Assembly: GCA_038503075.1 (NCBI GenBank)
Contig: JBCAML010000003.1
Location: 1,550,001 to 1,614,000, forward strand
Length of the DNA stretch: 64,000 nucleotides
DNA from: Gyromitra esculenta
Lineage: Eukaryota; Ascomycota; Pezizomycetes; Pezizales; Discinaceae
Direction of reading: 5' to 3'
This document shows, one piece after another, positions 1-11,917 of the stretch. Position numbers and translations under genes: made by a program. The notes under the pieces were generated by a model. The model was not told where the DNA came from, ran no database searches, and was given only the letters and a program-made list of their open reading frames with translations. How positions within the stretch are numbered: position 1 is the first letter of the stretch; every line of letters starts with the position of its first letter.

Positions 1-1033
1 CTCGTCAAACTTCCCGGCCCCGCTTCGATCATGTAGGTTCCCGCAAAACCGCCACCTATGCTACTGTGGTTCCCCGTGGTATTATTTCGAGGATTGCCCA
101 CCCAGTTATCGCCATACCCTTGTGTATTTTCACCTTGAGGAGCTGAATATCCAGCGTAGCTTTCGCCTGTCGTTGCCACGTTCGGAGAATACCCATAATT
201 GCTACCCCCACTCCCATTCTCCGGCGGATCTTGACCAGCCTGCCCACTCATTTGCCCGAGAACCCCAAACTCGAGCGCACCATATTGACTCCCAAAATTT
301 AAACTTGCAATGTCAAAATTGAACAGAGCTGGGTCGGACGGATCGAACAGTGGAGGCCCTGAAAAATTAGCCTGCGGTTGTATCGGAGAATCTTGTAATC
401 CGTTAGGCGACTCAATCGAGTTAGGGTTGATAGTTCCGTCAGGTGGTAGCATATCACCAGCAGATTGAGGGCGTGGCGGCGCCGCCGGTTGATACGCATA
501 CGATGAGGTGGTAGAAGATGGAGGTCCGGCCGCGAATTCAGGCGGGCCATCATCGATTTGAGCATCGTGGAGGTATTTTGCTTTTTTACGCACGCCATCA
601 TGGCAAGCATCTTGAAGGCCACGTTTTATGCATCTTTGGCAAGGACGTTCGTCACCTGAAAGATCAAAGCAAATAAAAGAAACGAGAGAAACTCATTTAG
701 TCCTTTTCTCCATGTACGACGGGATAGAAAAAGCAAAAAGTGCAAAAAGCGCAAAAAATTCAAAAAAACATCCAATTGCAAACTCTCGGAAGAGGGATAA
801 GCAATTCTCGTAGACGTACCGCATGTGAGATGGGCCCGCTGACACGCAAAACATGCCCGACGAGCCTTTTTGCGCCGAGGCCTTCCGGGGTCCTTGGAAG
901 AGCCCCCACCCCCACCCACCACCGGAGTGGGTATAGATGGAATCGTAGGCGTCGCAGAAGCACTCAAAGGTGCTCTTGAAGGGGTAGTGCCCTGGTCACC
1001 CGAGTGGGGAGACGAGGGTTCAGTTTTGACCAT
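1..1033 (-). CDS. acuK: AcuK/Ert1-type Zn2Cys6 transcription factor (gluconeogenesis regulator), 3' end cut by window
   Basis: Two exons are visible: 1033-820 and 655 to the window edge, separated by a 164-bp intron (656-819, GTACGT donor). Joining them restores a Zn2Cys6 cluster reading [15 protein letters not shown] then [12 protein letters not shown], followed by [11 protein letters not shown]. All six zinc-binding cysteines are present. The intron splits the cluster after its third Cys. This block is the signature of the AcuK/AcuM/Ert1 family, which activates gluconeogenic genes on acetate, ethanol or fatty acids, and its members carry a PAS-like domain further downstream (outside this window). 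The N-terminus (about 60 residues) is rich in Ser, Pro, Thr and Gly and ends in a basic stretch. After the cluster the visible part is Pro/Gly/Asn-rich and low complexity. The start is the ATG at 1033; in-frame codons upstream lack another ATG. Family assignment is firm; AcuK versus a close paralogue cannot be settled without the C-terminus. Confidence 0.88.
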
Positions 1034-3000
1034 GGTCGCGTGAGCGCGCAAAGGAATGTTTCTGGAGAGGTTCTAGGCGGGGCTACGAAAGCGCAGAGGA
1101 AATTGGCGGTGGTTAGTATTTAGATCGCGGAATTCTGACGGAATGGGGGGGCGAGTGCCTAAGTGTATATTTAATGGTCGAGTGTAGTGGATTGAAGGGT
1201 GTTGAGGAGAGAAGTGACGGAAGAAAAACAGATTTAGTGGGTAGGGCTCGACGACTAACCTTAGAAAGTAGCCGAGCTGAACTTTTCGCTCCAGTAGAAA
1301 ATCAATCGAGAACAACTGAGAAAGAGCAATAAGATAATCTACCGGGAGGGATTATTGGTGCTCCAAGTTAATCCGCCTATTTTTTCCGTTCAATCAAGTA
1401 GAAGACCAGCAGCAGCAGGAATTGGTTTTGATGACAGAGGCATCTCACAAGCTCGCAGTCGTCAGTAGATCCTGGACCGCTTTGCCCGTATATCTGCAGG
1501 TTGTGAAACGGGGGAAGAACGAGAGGAAGGGGGGGAGATGGAGATGGATAAAGGAGTGAAGAGGGGAGGGAGGGGGGAGAGGGAGGAGGGGTGTATGAGA
1601 GAAAGAAGAGAGGGGTGGTTGTAGTGAGGAGGAGCAGGAAGAGGGAATTAACAAATTCTCTCGGTCTGTCGGTCCCTTATCCAGTCACTTGAGCAATCAC
1701 TCGGCTGTAAGGCAGAAGCTAACTGTAGTTCTGTCCTTCCTGGTGTGACAGAGGCGATGATCAAGCCGAGGGAGAAAGGAACCAGCTGCTTTTCTATGGC
1801 CGCTCTGACCATATAGGGCTGGGGGGGTGTAGGTGAATCAATCAGACATCCCCCACTGTCATCCATTCTTTCAAATCGTGTCACCTCGCTTCTTACTCTT
1901 TTTCCTTTTTTTTTCCCTTCACTCTCTCGACTTGTATTTTATTTTTCCTCCATCGCTCTTGCATAAGTCTACATGTATTTTACCACTCTAGCATCTCTGC
2001 CTTACCTGAACGAAAAATGGCTGTACCTGCCTACTTCATTTCTTCTCTCTGAGACCCCTCTAAAATTATCGCAAGTTCTCTTTCGCGCTCCTCCACTCTC
2101 TCACGTCTCGCCTCAGTATCGTGCAACCGACATTTCGTTAGGATTCTTCCTCTTGTGCTCGCATCCCTGTTCTGCTTCCCGTTCTCTGCACGCCTATCCA
2201 TTCCCTATGCAGCTAGATGATCTCTTTTTTTTTTTTGGCTTGCCCCACATGCCAGGACGCGGGGCAGAACCATCACTTGACTGTTTCCCAACGTCACGAA
2301 AGAAACTGTAGATGTCTTCCAAACATCTACAACACCATAATCCGCCACAACGTACAACCACCATCGTCTAAACCCTGTATCATATCACATCCCACCTCGC
2401 TGTATCGTGTCAAATCCTCCGACCCTTGCTTACCACACAATCCATCGCGATCAAATCACTCCTCCTCCCACCAACCAGACCTAGCTTTGCCTAATCCCCA
2501 AATATTTTCCCGGTTATGGCTATCTCCTTCCCATAATCAAACCCACAGTCCTTCTTTTGCCTCACCTTGGTGACCCTCCCAAGAAATTCCCCCCAGCCCA
2601 ATATCGCTCTCTACATCATACCGTCTTTCCCCACGTGGTAAAGGTGAAAAGCCTTTTTACTGCCCAGAACTACTTACATCCCGTCTGCATCCCTGGACAC
2701 GACCCTTCCCCTAAAAAAAAGATGCCCACCCTCTCAATTCTCAACTCTACCTCCTATCAATATGATCATCATCGCGGCAAACGGGGTCCACATAGTTCTG
2801 GCCGGCAATTATTTACTGTATGCAGTTACATATTCCCTCTGCGGCTATCCGTCCAACCGAGTGAAACCCACACCACCACACTCAGCCAAGTCTCGAAGCG
2901 AACATATATAACAAGCTACATGTATAGTATATGAGAGCAATACTAGATTTCTAGCTGGCAGACTGGCTGGGTAGATCGATAAATATGGTCGCGCGTGGTT
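1034..3000. other. Upstream region of the acuK-like gene, strand-biased low-complexity DNA
   Basis: No supportable gene. Read on the acuK coding strand, 1500-1660 is almost pure pyrimidine (CT-rich), a common promoter or 5'-leader feature of highly expressed fungal genes. Between 1890 and 2900 the bias reverses and the + strand is C/T-rich, with T runs at about 1900-1915 and 2222-2237. Short open frames here are low-complexity and have no recognisable protein features. A long 5' leader, possibly with a leader intron, is likely for this regulator but cannot be delimited from sequence alone. Confidence 0.5.
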
Positions 3001-3059
3001 CGTTTGTGAGACGACCAATTGAATGAACAACACAGGTGGCCAGGTAGGTTGTGCAAGTC

Positions 3060-3075
3060 GTGCGGGTACCCGCAC
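3060..3075. repeat. Perfect 16-bp palindrome
   Basis: GTGCGGGTACCCGCAC reads the same on both strands. It is GC-rich in an AT-rich neighbourhood. It could be a protein-binding dyad or cruciform seed, or chance; nothing nearby assigns a role. Confidence 0.6.
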
Positions 3076-4033
3076 TGCTAATCTCAGTCTATATATGTAC
3101 AGCGACGCCGCTCTTAATGCCTCAGCTCCGCTCTTGAGGTGCACTGGGGCCGACTTGGACTGGAGCGATTGCTATAGTCTTTCTGATCGCAGGTACTACT
3201 GTGATTCAGATGTTATACGGGCTTTCGCCCAGGCATAGCGGGACTCATTCGCTCGAATAAGCCGGACACTCCGAACGTGCGGCCGGCGAGCACTCTGCCG
3301 CTCGCGCACAATGCCCTGAATTGCTCTGTTCTGTTCCGCTGTTGGATTGTCAATCGACCTAGATAGTATTGGGACCTCCATCTTGTGGCTTAGTGGAAAT
3401 ATCTTATTTGCGGCTATCTCCGCATCTGGCGTTATCTAAGCCTCTTTTATTCCCTTCTCCTATTAAATATCAATATTCCCCCTATCCTAGGGTTTTTCGA
3501 TCCCCGCGGTGCTGTGAGAGTTTGAAGCCGTCTCCGCGCAGTATCGAACTAAGCCGAAATAGACCTAAAAGCAAGTTATTTCCATGAGATAAGACGAGAT
3601 ATTCGTTACATCCTCACCGAGCCGTAACATACTACGCCTTATTGACAACCTAACTTTATGCCTTGTTCATGTATAGGGTTATCCACATATCTTACATATC
3701 TTTTAGCTAGGTACATCGCTCAGCTAGTGTTAAATTTATCTAATTTGCGATAGCGATCTATTCCGCGGTTTATTTATTTTTTTCGTCATACAAACATTCT
3801 TGCGGAATCTCATTCTTCACTCAAGAGAGGATCAGCAATATGCAAAATAGGATTTTCGAGGCGGGAGTAAGCACAGGAAACAGAAACGCGACTACCACTA
3901 CTTTCGTATAATCAAGGATTAAAGATCAAGTGGGAGCGGGTTTACTTGAGCCTGCCTATTAAAATACAGAATTTCTACCCGGATATGGTATCGGCACCCA
4001 ATTTAAAGCATCAAACGTCAGTGAGACGCTGCC

Positions 4034-4051
4034 ATCACAAATTATCACTCG
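4034..4051 (+). repeat. Shared word ATCACAAATTATCACTCG, copy 1
   Basis: Identical over 18 bases to 13086-13103 and over its last 13 bases to 44848-44860. The core ATTATCACTC also occurs inverted at 30457-30466 and 31798-31807. Probably the conserved end of a decayed dispersed element. Confidence 0.6.
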
Positions 4052-6424
4052 ATTTATACAAGAGCTACTTGTCCTAGCCAGTTTCTCGTTGCTTGACCAA
4101 TCATATTTCGGATGTAAAATGAGATCATCCCCATAGCGAGATGCATCATCTACTTTCGTAAATAACCAGTTCATCCAGTGTTCCATCCCACGGCGATGCC
4201 ACTGATGAGATGTGAGATACAAGGTACATGTCTCTATTGGGTGGTCTATACCGAGTAAATATTATTACCTGAATGTGACCATTTAGAAAGTCATGCGTAA
4301 ACCTATCACACGTTGAAGACAACCAGTTGGCCACGGATTTAACCACCGTTGGGTTGATCGGAATATACCTATCCAAGAAATAGGTCTGGATCCTTACACA
4401 AATAGGAAACTTTCTAAAAACTAACCTATCATAGCCTGTCTTGCTGGGTGATTTCGGTAGGTAGATCTACTTCAATAAAAGGGAAAGTAATAGCAATCCG
4501 GCGACATGAGTACTTAATAGCCCGCGAGTTTCTGTTTGACATTGAGTTTTGACCTCTCTCTCTGCTCTCGGTCTTCCTCTTCTAGTGCATTAGAATAAAG
4601 AAAATCCGAACCGATTTAATATAACCGTGCACAGCAAAAGTTTGGGATAGCCAGAGTACCAGCAAGTATGCTTTATGTTCTACTCAAACTGGCTGGTTGT
4701 CTCGAACCCCAAATTTCCCTCTTATGGCGCTCGTGACAAAACGGATATCATGCTCTAAAATAAGGTTTACGTCCACTCCCTGAGTTCAGATAGACGCCGC
4801 TCTCTCCTTAATTTTTGTAATGCATCTTCCGAACCCGAATAGCGCCGTGATGACCTGAATCATGCGCACGATGCAGGATCAGATGGAGAATAGTTTTCCC
4901 CCTAATACCTCGCAGGTTTATATCTTGAGTTTTTATTTCTGTGTTCTTGCGTCACTTGAGACGTGCCTGTAGGTTAGCTAGAGGTGAGTAATTTTTACTG
5001 CGTTGAAGATCACTCGGGCTCGAGTGGTAACAAGTAGTCATCAATTCTGAGTACCCAGATGATGGCTACGTATACTCAGTGGTGCCAAAGTATGGAGATA
5101 GTTATCCCTCTAAGTAATTAAATAAAAATATGATATTAATACTAGGCTTGAAAATGCTGGTTAATCCCGCTCGTAACACGGAATCAGTTTCTAACACCGA
5201 CGGCAAACGACAGACTGGCACGCGCGAATTCCTTTTTACCAACATCATAGATGACACTAAGTGAAACTCGTTTTGATATTGACACTGAAAAAGTGGCAAT
5301 CACCCAACCGATGAGTGCCACATGCCACATGCTAGCGCTATCGAACTGGCGATCTTACACAGAGCAACCGCATGAATTCTCGGATATGGTCCGTACCGTC
5401 CGTTTATGTAGGGGGTGACAATCAGGAAAACCTACCGGTGATCAAAGCGGGGTGGGTTGGGGACCAGGTTTGTTTGCTACACCAAGTAAACAGGCTGCAT
5501 GACTTGCAACTAACTACTCTTGTGATTGCCCGAATTTCGGCGCTGTAGATGTCTTATTTCTAAAGCACACGTCCCCTACTTCCCTAATCTCTGCTGACTC
5601 TAAGGTTCATATATACACGGCTCCTGGTTTCCTTTGGAGCTAAGGCTATAGCTAGTGAGTGGTGAGCTCATCCCAAAACTACATGTAGTGCAAGGCTCAT
5701 AAATTAACGGTTATGGTTGCACATATCATTAGCATCAAAATAAACAAACCCATATCAATCCTTAGGAAGCACACTTTGAGTGTAGTATCCCTTTCTAACA
5801 AAAGGTTTAAATATAGCCCTTACACTCAATTTGAAAATTAGCATATTTCGAAGTTAAGAGAAGCCAGGTGTGTAGTGTGCATACAAAGATACATGTAGTT
5901 AGGGTCACTAAAAACGTCGAAGTTAAAATAATCCGATCTTCACGGATTTCCGCTGTAGTGCTAACTTTGGAACTGACTGGTTATGAATATCGTAGACGAA
6001 ATTGGTATCTATTCACGAGCTCGAATTCCGATTTTCAGCTTGGACTCTCTTTAGGTCTACGTGAAGTATCTTGCTTTCGCGTGTAACCTTTACTAGCTCA
6101 ACTTATGCATATCATAGGACTGTGCTCGGCTCGTTCCGAGTCTAAGACAAGTTTTCGTCGAGAACAGTGTGCAGTTACTTACATTGTGCGGCCCTGGATC
6201 TGGTTTGCTGGGTGATAGATCTCATTGGAAGGGGAAACGGAGGGCTAACCGGTCCGCGGGCGAGTGTGACAAGTGTGACTTTAAGTAATGCGCCCTGTAC
6301 GCAATGCCATTTCGTTTCAAGCAATAATAGCGTCACTAGACATGAAGCCTCTTGAGATCGTTTTTAATGGTCTGTTTGGATTGAAGAAAATTACTATAGT
6401 GCAAGAATTGATTAAGGTGTACCT

Positions 6425-6690
6425 ATATGTGACCCTATAGTGCAACCGAGGCCTAAGAACAAGCCAGAAATTTGGTAACCGCGTGATTTGAGACCATGTC
6501 TCATCCCCAGTATGTTTTTTTCCTGGCTGTATTGACCAGATCACCATCACCGTACTTTTCAAATCCCTACTCCTCCATGAAAGTTCATCCAATTCAAAAA
6601 AACTCTGATCATATCAAATTCATCCAACTGAGATTGCCTGATCAGAGTCGCTTTATCAAAATTCGATTTACTCTAGGAGGAGTAGACCAA
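6425..6690. repeat. Diverged repeat, copy A
   Basis: Shares with 7780-8045 an ordered series of words: accct(a), aagccaraatttgg, cgtgatttgaga, aaatcacc/gatcacc, tactcctcca/cagtcctcca, catccaat and ctgattac/cctgatca. The match is gapped and strongly diverged, so these look like two old copies of one element. Copy A also contains a perfect 10-bp inverted pair, ACTCTGATCA (about 6602) and TGATCAGAGT (about 6640). Confidence 0.5.
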
Positions 6691-7196
6691 TAAAAAAAGG
6701 GTACACGATATTCGCTTCTGACACCATACCACGCAGTACCGCTTACCTAAGTAACTAAAAAAATAAACGTGTCAAATTCGTTAGGATATGAATTCAGAGA
6801 TAAGATACCCTATTCTCTGAGGACCCTATGATACATTTATCTGTGGGGAGTAAAGCTAGATGTACTTTTGCCGCTGAGAGAGATAAGGTGATGTGGCAGC
6901 CGCCTATTTGGCACAGAAAGCACCCAAGTACTAGAGATCTATCTATATAGCACTTTTATCTATTGTATTTTATTTCGAAAGAGCCCCTTGAAAATTGGGC
7001 TATCCGTAAAGATCTGTGGCGCGGCGAGAAATCTGCGGGATTGTTAGCTGCCCGCTATCCACTTACCTCACCAGAGATACCTATCCACAAGGCTATGTAC
7101 CGCGTATATATCTGTCCAAAGCTACATACGTCATTAGGATACGTGCCTATCCGAGCTATCAGTACAAGTGTATGTGCGCTATAGCTATGGTAGATA

Positions 7197-7366
7197 CAGT
7201 ACCGGAAAGTGTGATGTTTTTGATACCGTACTGTTAGAAAGTGTAGGAATAAGTCAAGATGGCTACTGTATTACCTTTGAGAATTCTGCAGCACTACCGA
7301 TTTACTCCCGCATTCGTGAGAATGATGTACGAATACCGTACCAATTTCTTCCTCCTCCCGGTGCTG
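7197..7366. mobile_element. MITE family 'CAGYACCGG', copy 1 (170 bp, TA-flanked)
   Basis: The element begins CAGTACCGGAAAG and ends with the inverted counterpart (reverse complement CAGCACCGGGAGG). TA dinucleotides stand immediately outside both ends (7195-7196 and 7367-7368). A near-identical 169-bp copy lies at 17007-17175. Small size, terminal inverted repeats beginning CAG and a TA target duplication are the hallmarks of non-autonomous Tc1/mariner-type elements. No transposase is encoded. Boundaries are supported by agreement between the two copies ending exactly at the TA. Confidence 0.8.
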
Positions 7367-7779
7367 TACTTCTCCCCAAAACCACATTAGAATAACCTAC
7401 ATATAAGTTCATATTCGCTCTAAGCTAAATTAAAAAAGAATGAGATCATTCATCTGTCAACATTGCCTGTAGATGGATTTCTCATCAAGAAATACCACGA
7501 AGATCTAAGTTGTTTCGAAATGCCAGCATCACATGTCGTCACTCGATCCAAGACATGCTGACGAAATAATACGTTTCTATCTTCTATCAGAATGTACCAA
7601 AAACATGCGACTATAAAGAATTGATATCGTATAATTTTCCTCAATAGGTACATAGGGATACCCAACATTATACTGCACAGAAAAACATACCCTGTGATTA
7701 AAACAACAATTACGTTCAATGTTTGAACAGATTACTATAACTACATGTATATACAGCTGTAGCTGCAACAAAAACGTAC

Positions 7780-8045
7780 TTATATGTAACCCTAAAGCCC
7801 GGGCTCGGGAGTAAGCCAAAATTTGGAGGGTTGCGTGATTTGAGACTATGCACGGGCACTTGGCTCCAGAAATTTACAAACCATTTTGGTTTTTTTTCGG
7901 TTGTAGCATTAATTAAATCACCATCCATATTTTCAAATTGCCAGTCCTCCATAGAAATGAATCAATACATCCAATAAAAGCCTCACTAGATCAAATATAT
8001 ATTGTGAGGATTATCTGATTACAACTCTTTATTAGATTTCGATCT
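7780..8045. repeat. Diverged repeat, copy B
   Basis: Second copy of the sequence at 6425-6690, in the same orientation and about 1.35 kb away. The shared segment around GTGATTTGAGAC is the best conserved part. No coding capacity remains in either copy. Confidence 0.5.
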
Positions 8046-8336
8046 TATCTGCTAGTTGAAAAATAAAGTCTGTTATGTGGGTAACCCTTAGTAGCAGGCA
8101 AGACCGTGCCCAAGCTTAATGAAAGTGGATCGATGGGTACGTTGGATGCAACCGAGTTTTACTTACGTAGCAAGCTATATCTCTCAGCAAGTGCGTGTAG
8201 CTATAGTAGCAGTAGGCCACCGAAAGAAAAGGGTCCACCATATTTGCTGCACCATATGTTGTCAGGCTGTGTTACCCGGCCTTGCGCATCACGTTGACCT
8301 TGTAGAGCCTCAGCACAACAAATCCCATCTTTCGCC

Positions 8337-9813
8337 ATGCTCACGAACCGCTTTCCCTGCCTCCTAAATCTTCCGAAAAGAACACTTTCGCGATTATCTC
8401 CGTCTCAGCGACCTGTCTGGAGCTTAAGCCAAAGAAATGCATATTCCTCAATCAAGCCTCCAAATAGCGAAGTCAAACGTGCATCTACTACAAAACTTGC
8501 TTCAACATACAAGAAGATAACTCTTCAAAAAAAAGCTGTACCATTGAAGTTGTCGACTACACCACTTATTCTTCCACAGCGGCCAGAAATGGGCCATGAT
8601 GGTTGGGAATTGAAGTACGAAGAACACACCATTGGGGATCGGCTCCCAATTAGTTTTAGGTTTGCATAGCCCTGGTTTAGCTATGACCAGTAGCTGACGC
8701 ACTCCAACCAAAAGGACGTACCATCCTCGTGCAACATCACCCCCGCAGGCGAAGATATTCTACGTCCCATCTCCCACATCAGACTTTTTAACACTTGAAC
8801 GAGTCGTTCCTTTCCTCTCGTACATAACTTCAGCAACAATTATTATCCCATTACCCTCCGATATAATTAAACCATTTCCGCAGTCGCTCCACAGCCTCCT
8901 AGAAATCTTTGAGAAGTCCAATCCTACCCATAATCCGATTGCCATCCTCTCAGCAGGGATATCTGCGACACTTGCGGCCGCAATAGCAATGACAGAACCA
9001 TCTGTGACTGCTCTTGGAGTCTGGGGCGGTATCTTAGACCTCACGGCACATGCTGAAGAAGCAGTGGCATGGAATAGAGAGCATGACAAGTGGGATCATT
9101 TCACACCACCTTCCCGCTCTTCCACTCGTTCTGTTACCAGGAATGAAGGCAGGCTTGGGATGACCAAAGAGGAATTCTGGAAGCTACGAGCACTTCACTT
9201 TCCAAATCCAGAAACATGGGTAGATCCGTTCGCAAGTCCGCAATTATTTTGTCGGAGTGCGCATCTCGAATTCTCACGCTTAACTTTGAAGGACATTTGG
9301 GGAGAAAGAGTGTCGAGAGAGTTGAGGAAAAATCGAGCGTTCCTAGGACAAGATCAGGATCACCAAGGCCGAAAAGATGATAGTGATAGCGATGATGAGG
9401 GAAATTATGTTTATCCTCGGCGCCAGCCAAGACTCTTCCAGGATTTCCCACCGTGGGATCGTAAGACAGACTTCCCATGGATGTACCTTATTCTCCCATC
9501 TACTGCAGAAGAATATGACGACGTGACATTGGCACAAGGCATTGAGTTTGAATCTGTAACTAGGACAGCTGTGGCACAGTCATTGATCAAGAAGAAGCGG
9601 AGGACGTGGCGTAAGTTGGCGAAGTCGATTGAAGATAAGGATGAGATGGAGGAGGAGGCAGTTGACGCAGTTGTAACTGCCAATAGAAGGATTTTGACCG
9701 ACAGACTTCTAGAGAGCGATGTGTGGGAAGATGCAGTGTGGCGCATGGGCCATTGGTTGAACTGGGTTTTTAATGAAACTCCAGGAAATGTAGATACCCG
9801 TCAAAAGACTTAG
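8337..9813 (+). CDS. Probable mitochondrial alpha/beta-hydrolase-fold protein, 473 aa
   Basis: Two exons, 8337-8659 and 8715-9813, with a 55-bp intron carrying a CTGAC branch site; joining gives SFRTYHPRAT in one frame. The first 45 or so residues are rich in Arg, Ser and Leu with almost no acids, a typical mitochondrial presequence. Residues about 135-215 read like the core of an alpha/beta hydrolase: a strand (IFYVPSP), a second strand (ATIIIPLPSD), then AILSAGISATLAAAIAM at 184-200. There the usual nucleophile elbow G-x-S-x-G is replaced by G-I-S-A-T, so Ser191 is present but the last Gly is not. An acidic, Arg/Lys-rich stretch (about 325-345) and a helical C-terminus ending near MGHWLNWVF follow. 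I do not recognise the precise family; the hydrolase call is resemblance, and catalytic activity is uncertain. Confidence 0.72.
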
Positions 9814-10909
9814 CGGCAAAAAATTACTATTAGCTCATTAATACCATACGAGGAATGAGGTGTGATAAACGTGTAGATGCTTCAATTCAGCGGTATATCT
9901 CCACCATGCACGGCTTATCATAATACCTACGCTTCAAAGAACACGCATCTCCCTAGTTGGTCAAACCGAATTAGGTTTAGCTCGCTTCTGTAGAGTATAG
10001 TCTCTGGTAGAAACATGAGGGTAAGTGAACACCCCAGTCAGGGTAAAGTAACCAATACCACCGCCAAAATCTCTCCGATAAACCCAGAAGACCAACGAAC
10101 GCTTTAGATCCTAAGTTGCTATAATTCTACAATAACTCTACCAGAAGCTGTAGTTTTACTTCCCCAAGCCATTGGCCCAGCCACCTCAAACTATGTCCCG
10201 CACGAACATGAACAGAGTTACTCGGGCGTTCGGCAAATTTTTTTTTTTGCTACTTGTTTACTTATTTATTATTTCATTCGGCACATTCAGCCCTTAGGTT
10301 ATGATGCCCTTAAAACTCTCCCCCGGGCCTCTTGAGCCTGCGAACGGATGAGGTGGGATGAAGTCGAACAGAACGCCACGCTCTTTGAAACGAACTAACC
10401 CTCATCACGCCCCCTATCATCAAAACCCGTACCCATACCGCCCTTTATCATCTTCATATACACACTATTCGTTCTCCTTGTACCTCATCAATTATATAGT
10501 CAGTTTTCTGTTAGAGGTGCTAGGCTTCCTAATAGATCTCGACACAACTATTCCTTGCAGTCAAATAGAAATATCTAATTCAAGCAAAACCATTGGGGGA
10601 GTCGGCTTCTATGCATTCGGGGCTCGACCATATTATATTTACAACAGACCGAAGCTGATAAGTACCAAGTCTAGCCACACGTATGTACGTACCCACCCAG
10701 TAATTAAACTTCACACTAACGAATTAGCATAATTAAAAAAAAAAAAAAGGCGAAAGGGTGTTTGAATGGGCGGAGGGGCTACCAGGTGTATGCCTTTCTG
10801 TATTTCTCTTGGAAACTTTTATTTCATCACCAACATGTATCTCTACTCCTATTGATATATCTCTCACCATGTCCATTAGCTCCATTTCACAAGCTCAACA
10901 TTGGGCGTC
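9814..10909. other. Convergent intergenic region, nothing recognised
   Basis: Lies between two converging genes (hydrolase-like on +, MOSC protein on -) and should contain both 3' ends. A 124-codon open frame at 10358-10732 has unremarkable composition, no domain resemblance and no neighbours to splice with, so I do not call it a gene. An A run at 10736-10748 and a T run at 10240-10248 are simple-sequence tracts. Confidence 0.5.
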
Positions 10910-11917
10910 CTAACATGTGAAGAACTCACCAAACTCTCTGCAGAATGCATACCTCCCAAAGCAAGGTTTATATGGGAGCAATGAATTGATTCTTCTATCC
11001 TTTGTCATTTTCTTATAGATTTGTTTTGCCGGTGGCATCTGTTTTCCTGTCATATAGTCGACATTGATACTTTGGCATCTCACAGTATTAAACGTCAACT
11101 CCAGTCTCACAACGTCCGCCCTTTTCCGTCCATCCTTAGAGCAAATCTCCGCTTCAGCCCAGAATTCCTCATCGTAAGGGTTTGTACCCTCCGGCGTACT
11201 AACAAAGATATTTGGCCGGAATTTAGTAATATCAAATTGATCTTCCTGGCGCGAAGAGATGTCATCCAGGGATGCCTGTGTTGTGAGTAGGATTGGCGCA
11301 GCATCTGCAAATGAAATTCCCTGTGGGTGAGGGTTGGGTGCCGGACGAGGTGTGATCATTTCTGGTGTGCCGCGGTGACTTGACCCAATATGGAGGAGAC
11401 GGACGGGGTATCCAAGATGTGTACTAAAGAACGATGCGATTTCGGGGCCCATGTCGTAACCGGTTGCAGAAGCGCCAAATATGTTGATTTCGTAGGATTT
11501 ATCATCAGGGGCAAATTTCGGTTCCAACGGGATCGTGATCGGTGTGCTGGAAGGGTTAAGTGTATATGATACTGATATGCTTTTACCGTCCTGGGAGAAT
11601 GCGGGTTGGAATAAACATAGCTGGGTCGATGTCAATGGGGGAATCTCTTGCAGTTAGCCAGGAATAGTAGAACTTCGCTAGTTTCTTTGATGGTCATATG
11701 CCCAATGGTTCCATCAGGGAGTGTCCGGATGAGCAAAAACGTGCGATCATGACGAAAGCCATTAGGCGTTACCGTGACGCTCTGTGCGGAGATTGGGAGC
11801 AAAGACTTGATCGGATGAATATAAAGCTATTTCTCAAAATCTTATTAGCTAATTTATTTTTACGGCCAATTCTAAACGGAATCCGAAGTAGAAAGAACTT
11901 GCCTGTGCAATCTCCAT
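10910..11917 (-). CDS. MOSC-domain protein (mARC-like molybdenum cofactor protein), 292 aa
   Basis: Three exons: 11917-11903 (MEIAQ), 11826-11674 and 11620-10910. Intron 1 (11827-11902, 76 bp) begins GCAAGT after CAG, a non-canonical GC-AG intron. Intron 2 (11621-11673) is 53 bp. The joined N-terminus reads MEIAQLYIHPIKSL, the typical opening of the MOSC N-terminal beta-barrel, followed by HDRTFLLIRTLPDG. The MOSC domain occupies roughly residues 150-290, with FRPNIFVS, PYDEEFW and RCQSINVDYMTG; the Cys of the RCxx(S/T) motif is the residue that ligates molybdenum in mARC-type enzymes. Family members reduce N-hydroxylated compounds or relate to Moco sulfurase C-termini. There is no clear targeting peptide. 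Physiological substrate unknown. The unusual five-codon first exon is accepted because it exactly completes the conserved start. Confidence 0.85.

Larger units (their letters stand above)
3001..8336. other. Gene-free, decayed repeat region
   Basis: Over 5 kb with no frame longer than about 90 codons and no recognisable domain. It holds a pair of diverged local repeats (about 6425-6690 and 7780-8045), one TA-flanked inverted-repeat element (7197-7366), a perfect 16-bp palindrome (3060-3075) and several copies of TACATGTA (5680, 5890, 7742). Composition is AT-rich with many stops in all frames, as expected of mutated transposon debris. Confidence 0.5.

Noticed and set aside
5315..5375. Minus-strand tRNA-like segment (GGTTGCTC... 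CAGTTCGATAG)
   Set aside because: No anticodon arm between the D-like and T-like parts, and the ends do not pair.
10358..10732. 124-codon open frame
   Set aside because: Composition unlike proteins here, no domain, lies in a convergent intergenic gap.
11645..11673. Very short 27-29 nt intron in the MOSC gene
   Set aside because: A 53-bp intron (11621-11673) using the same donor restores the conserved sequence in frame and is of normal size.
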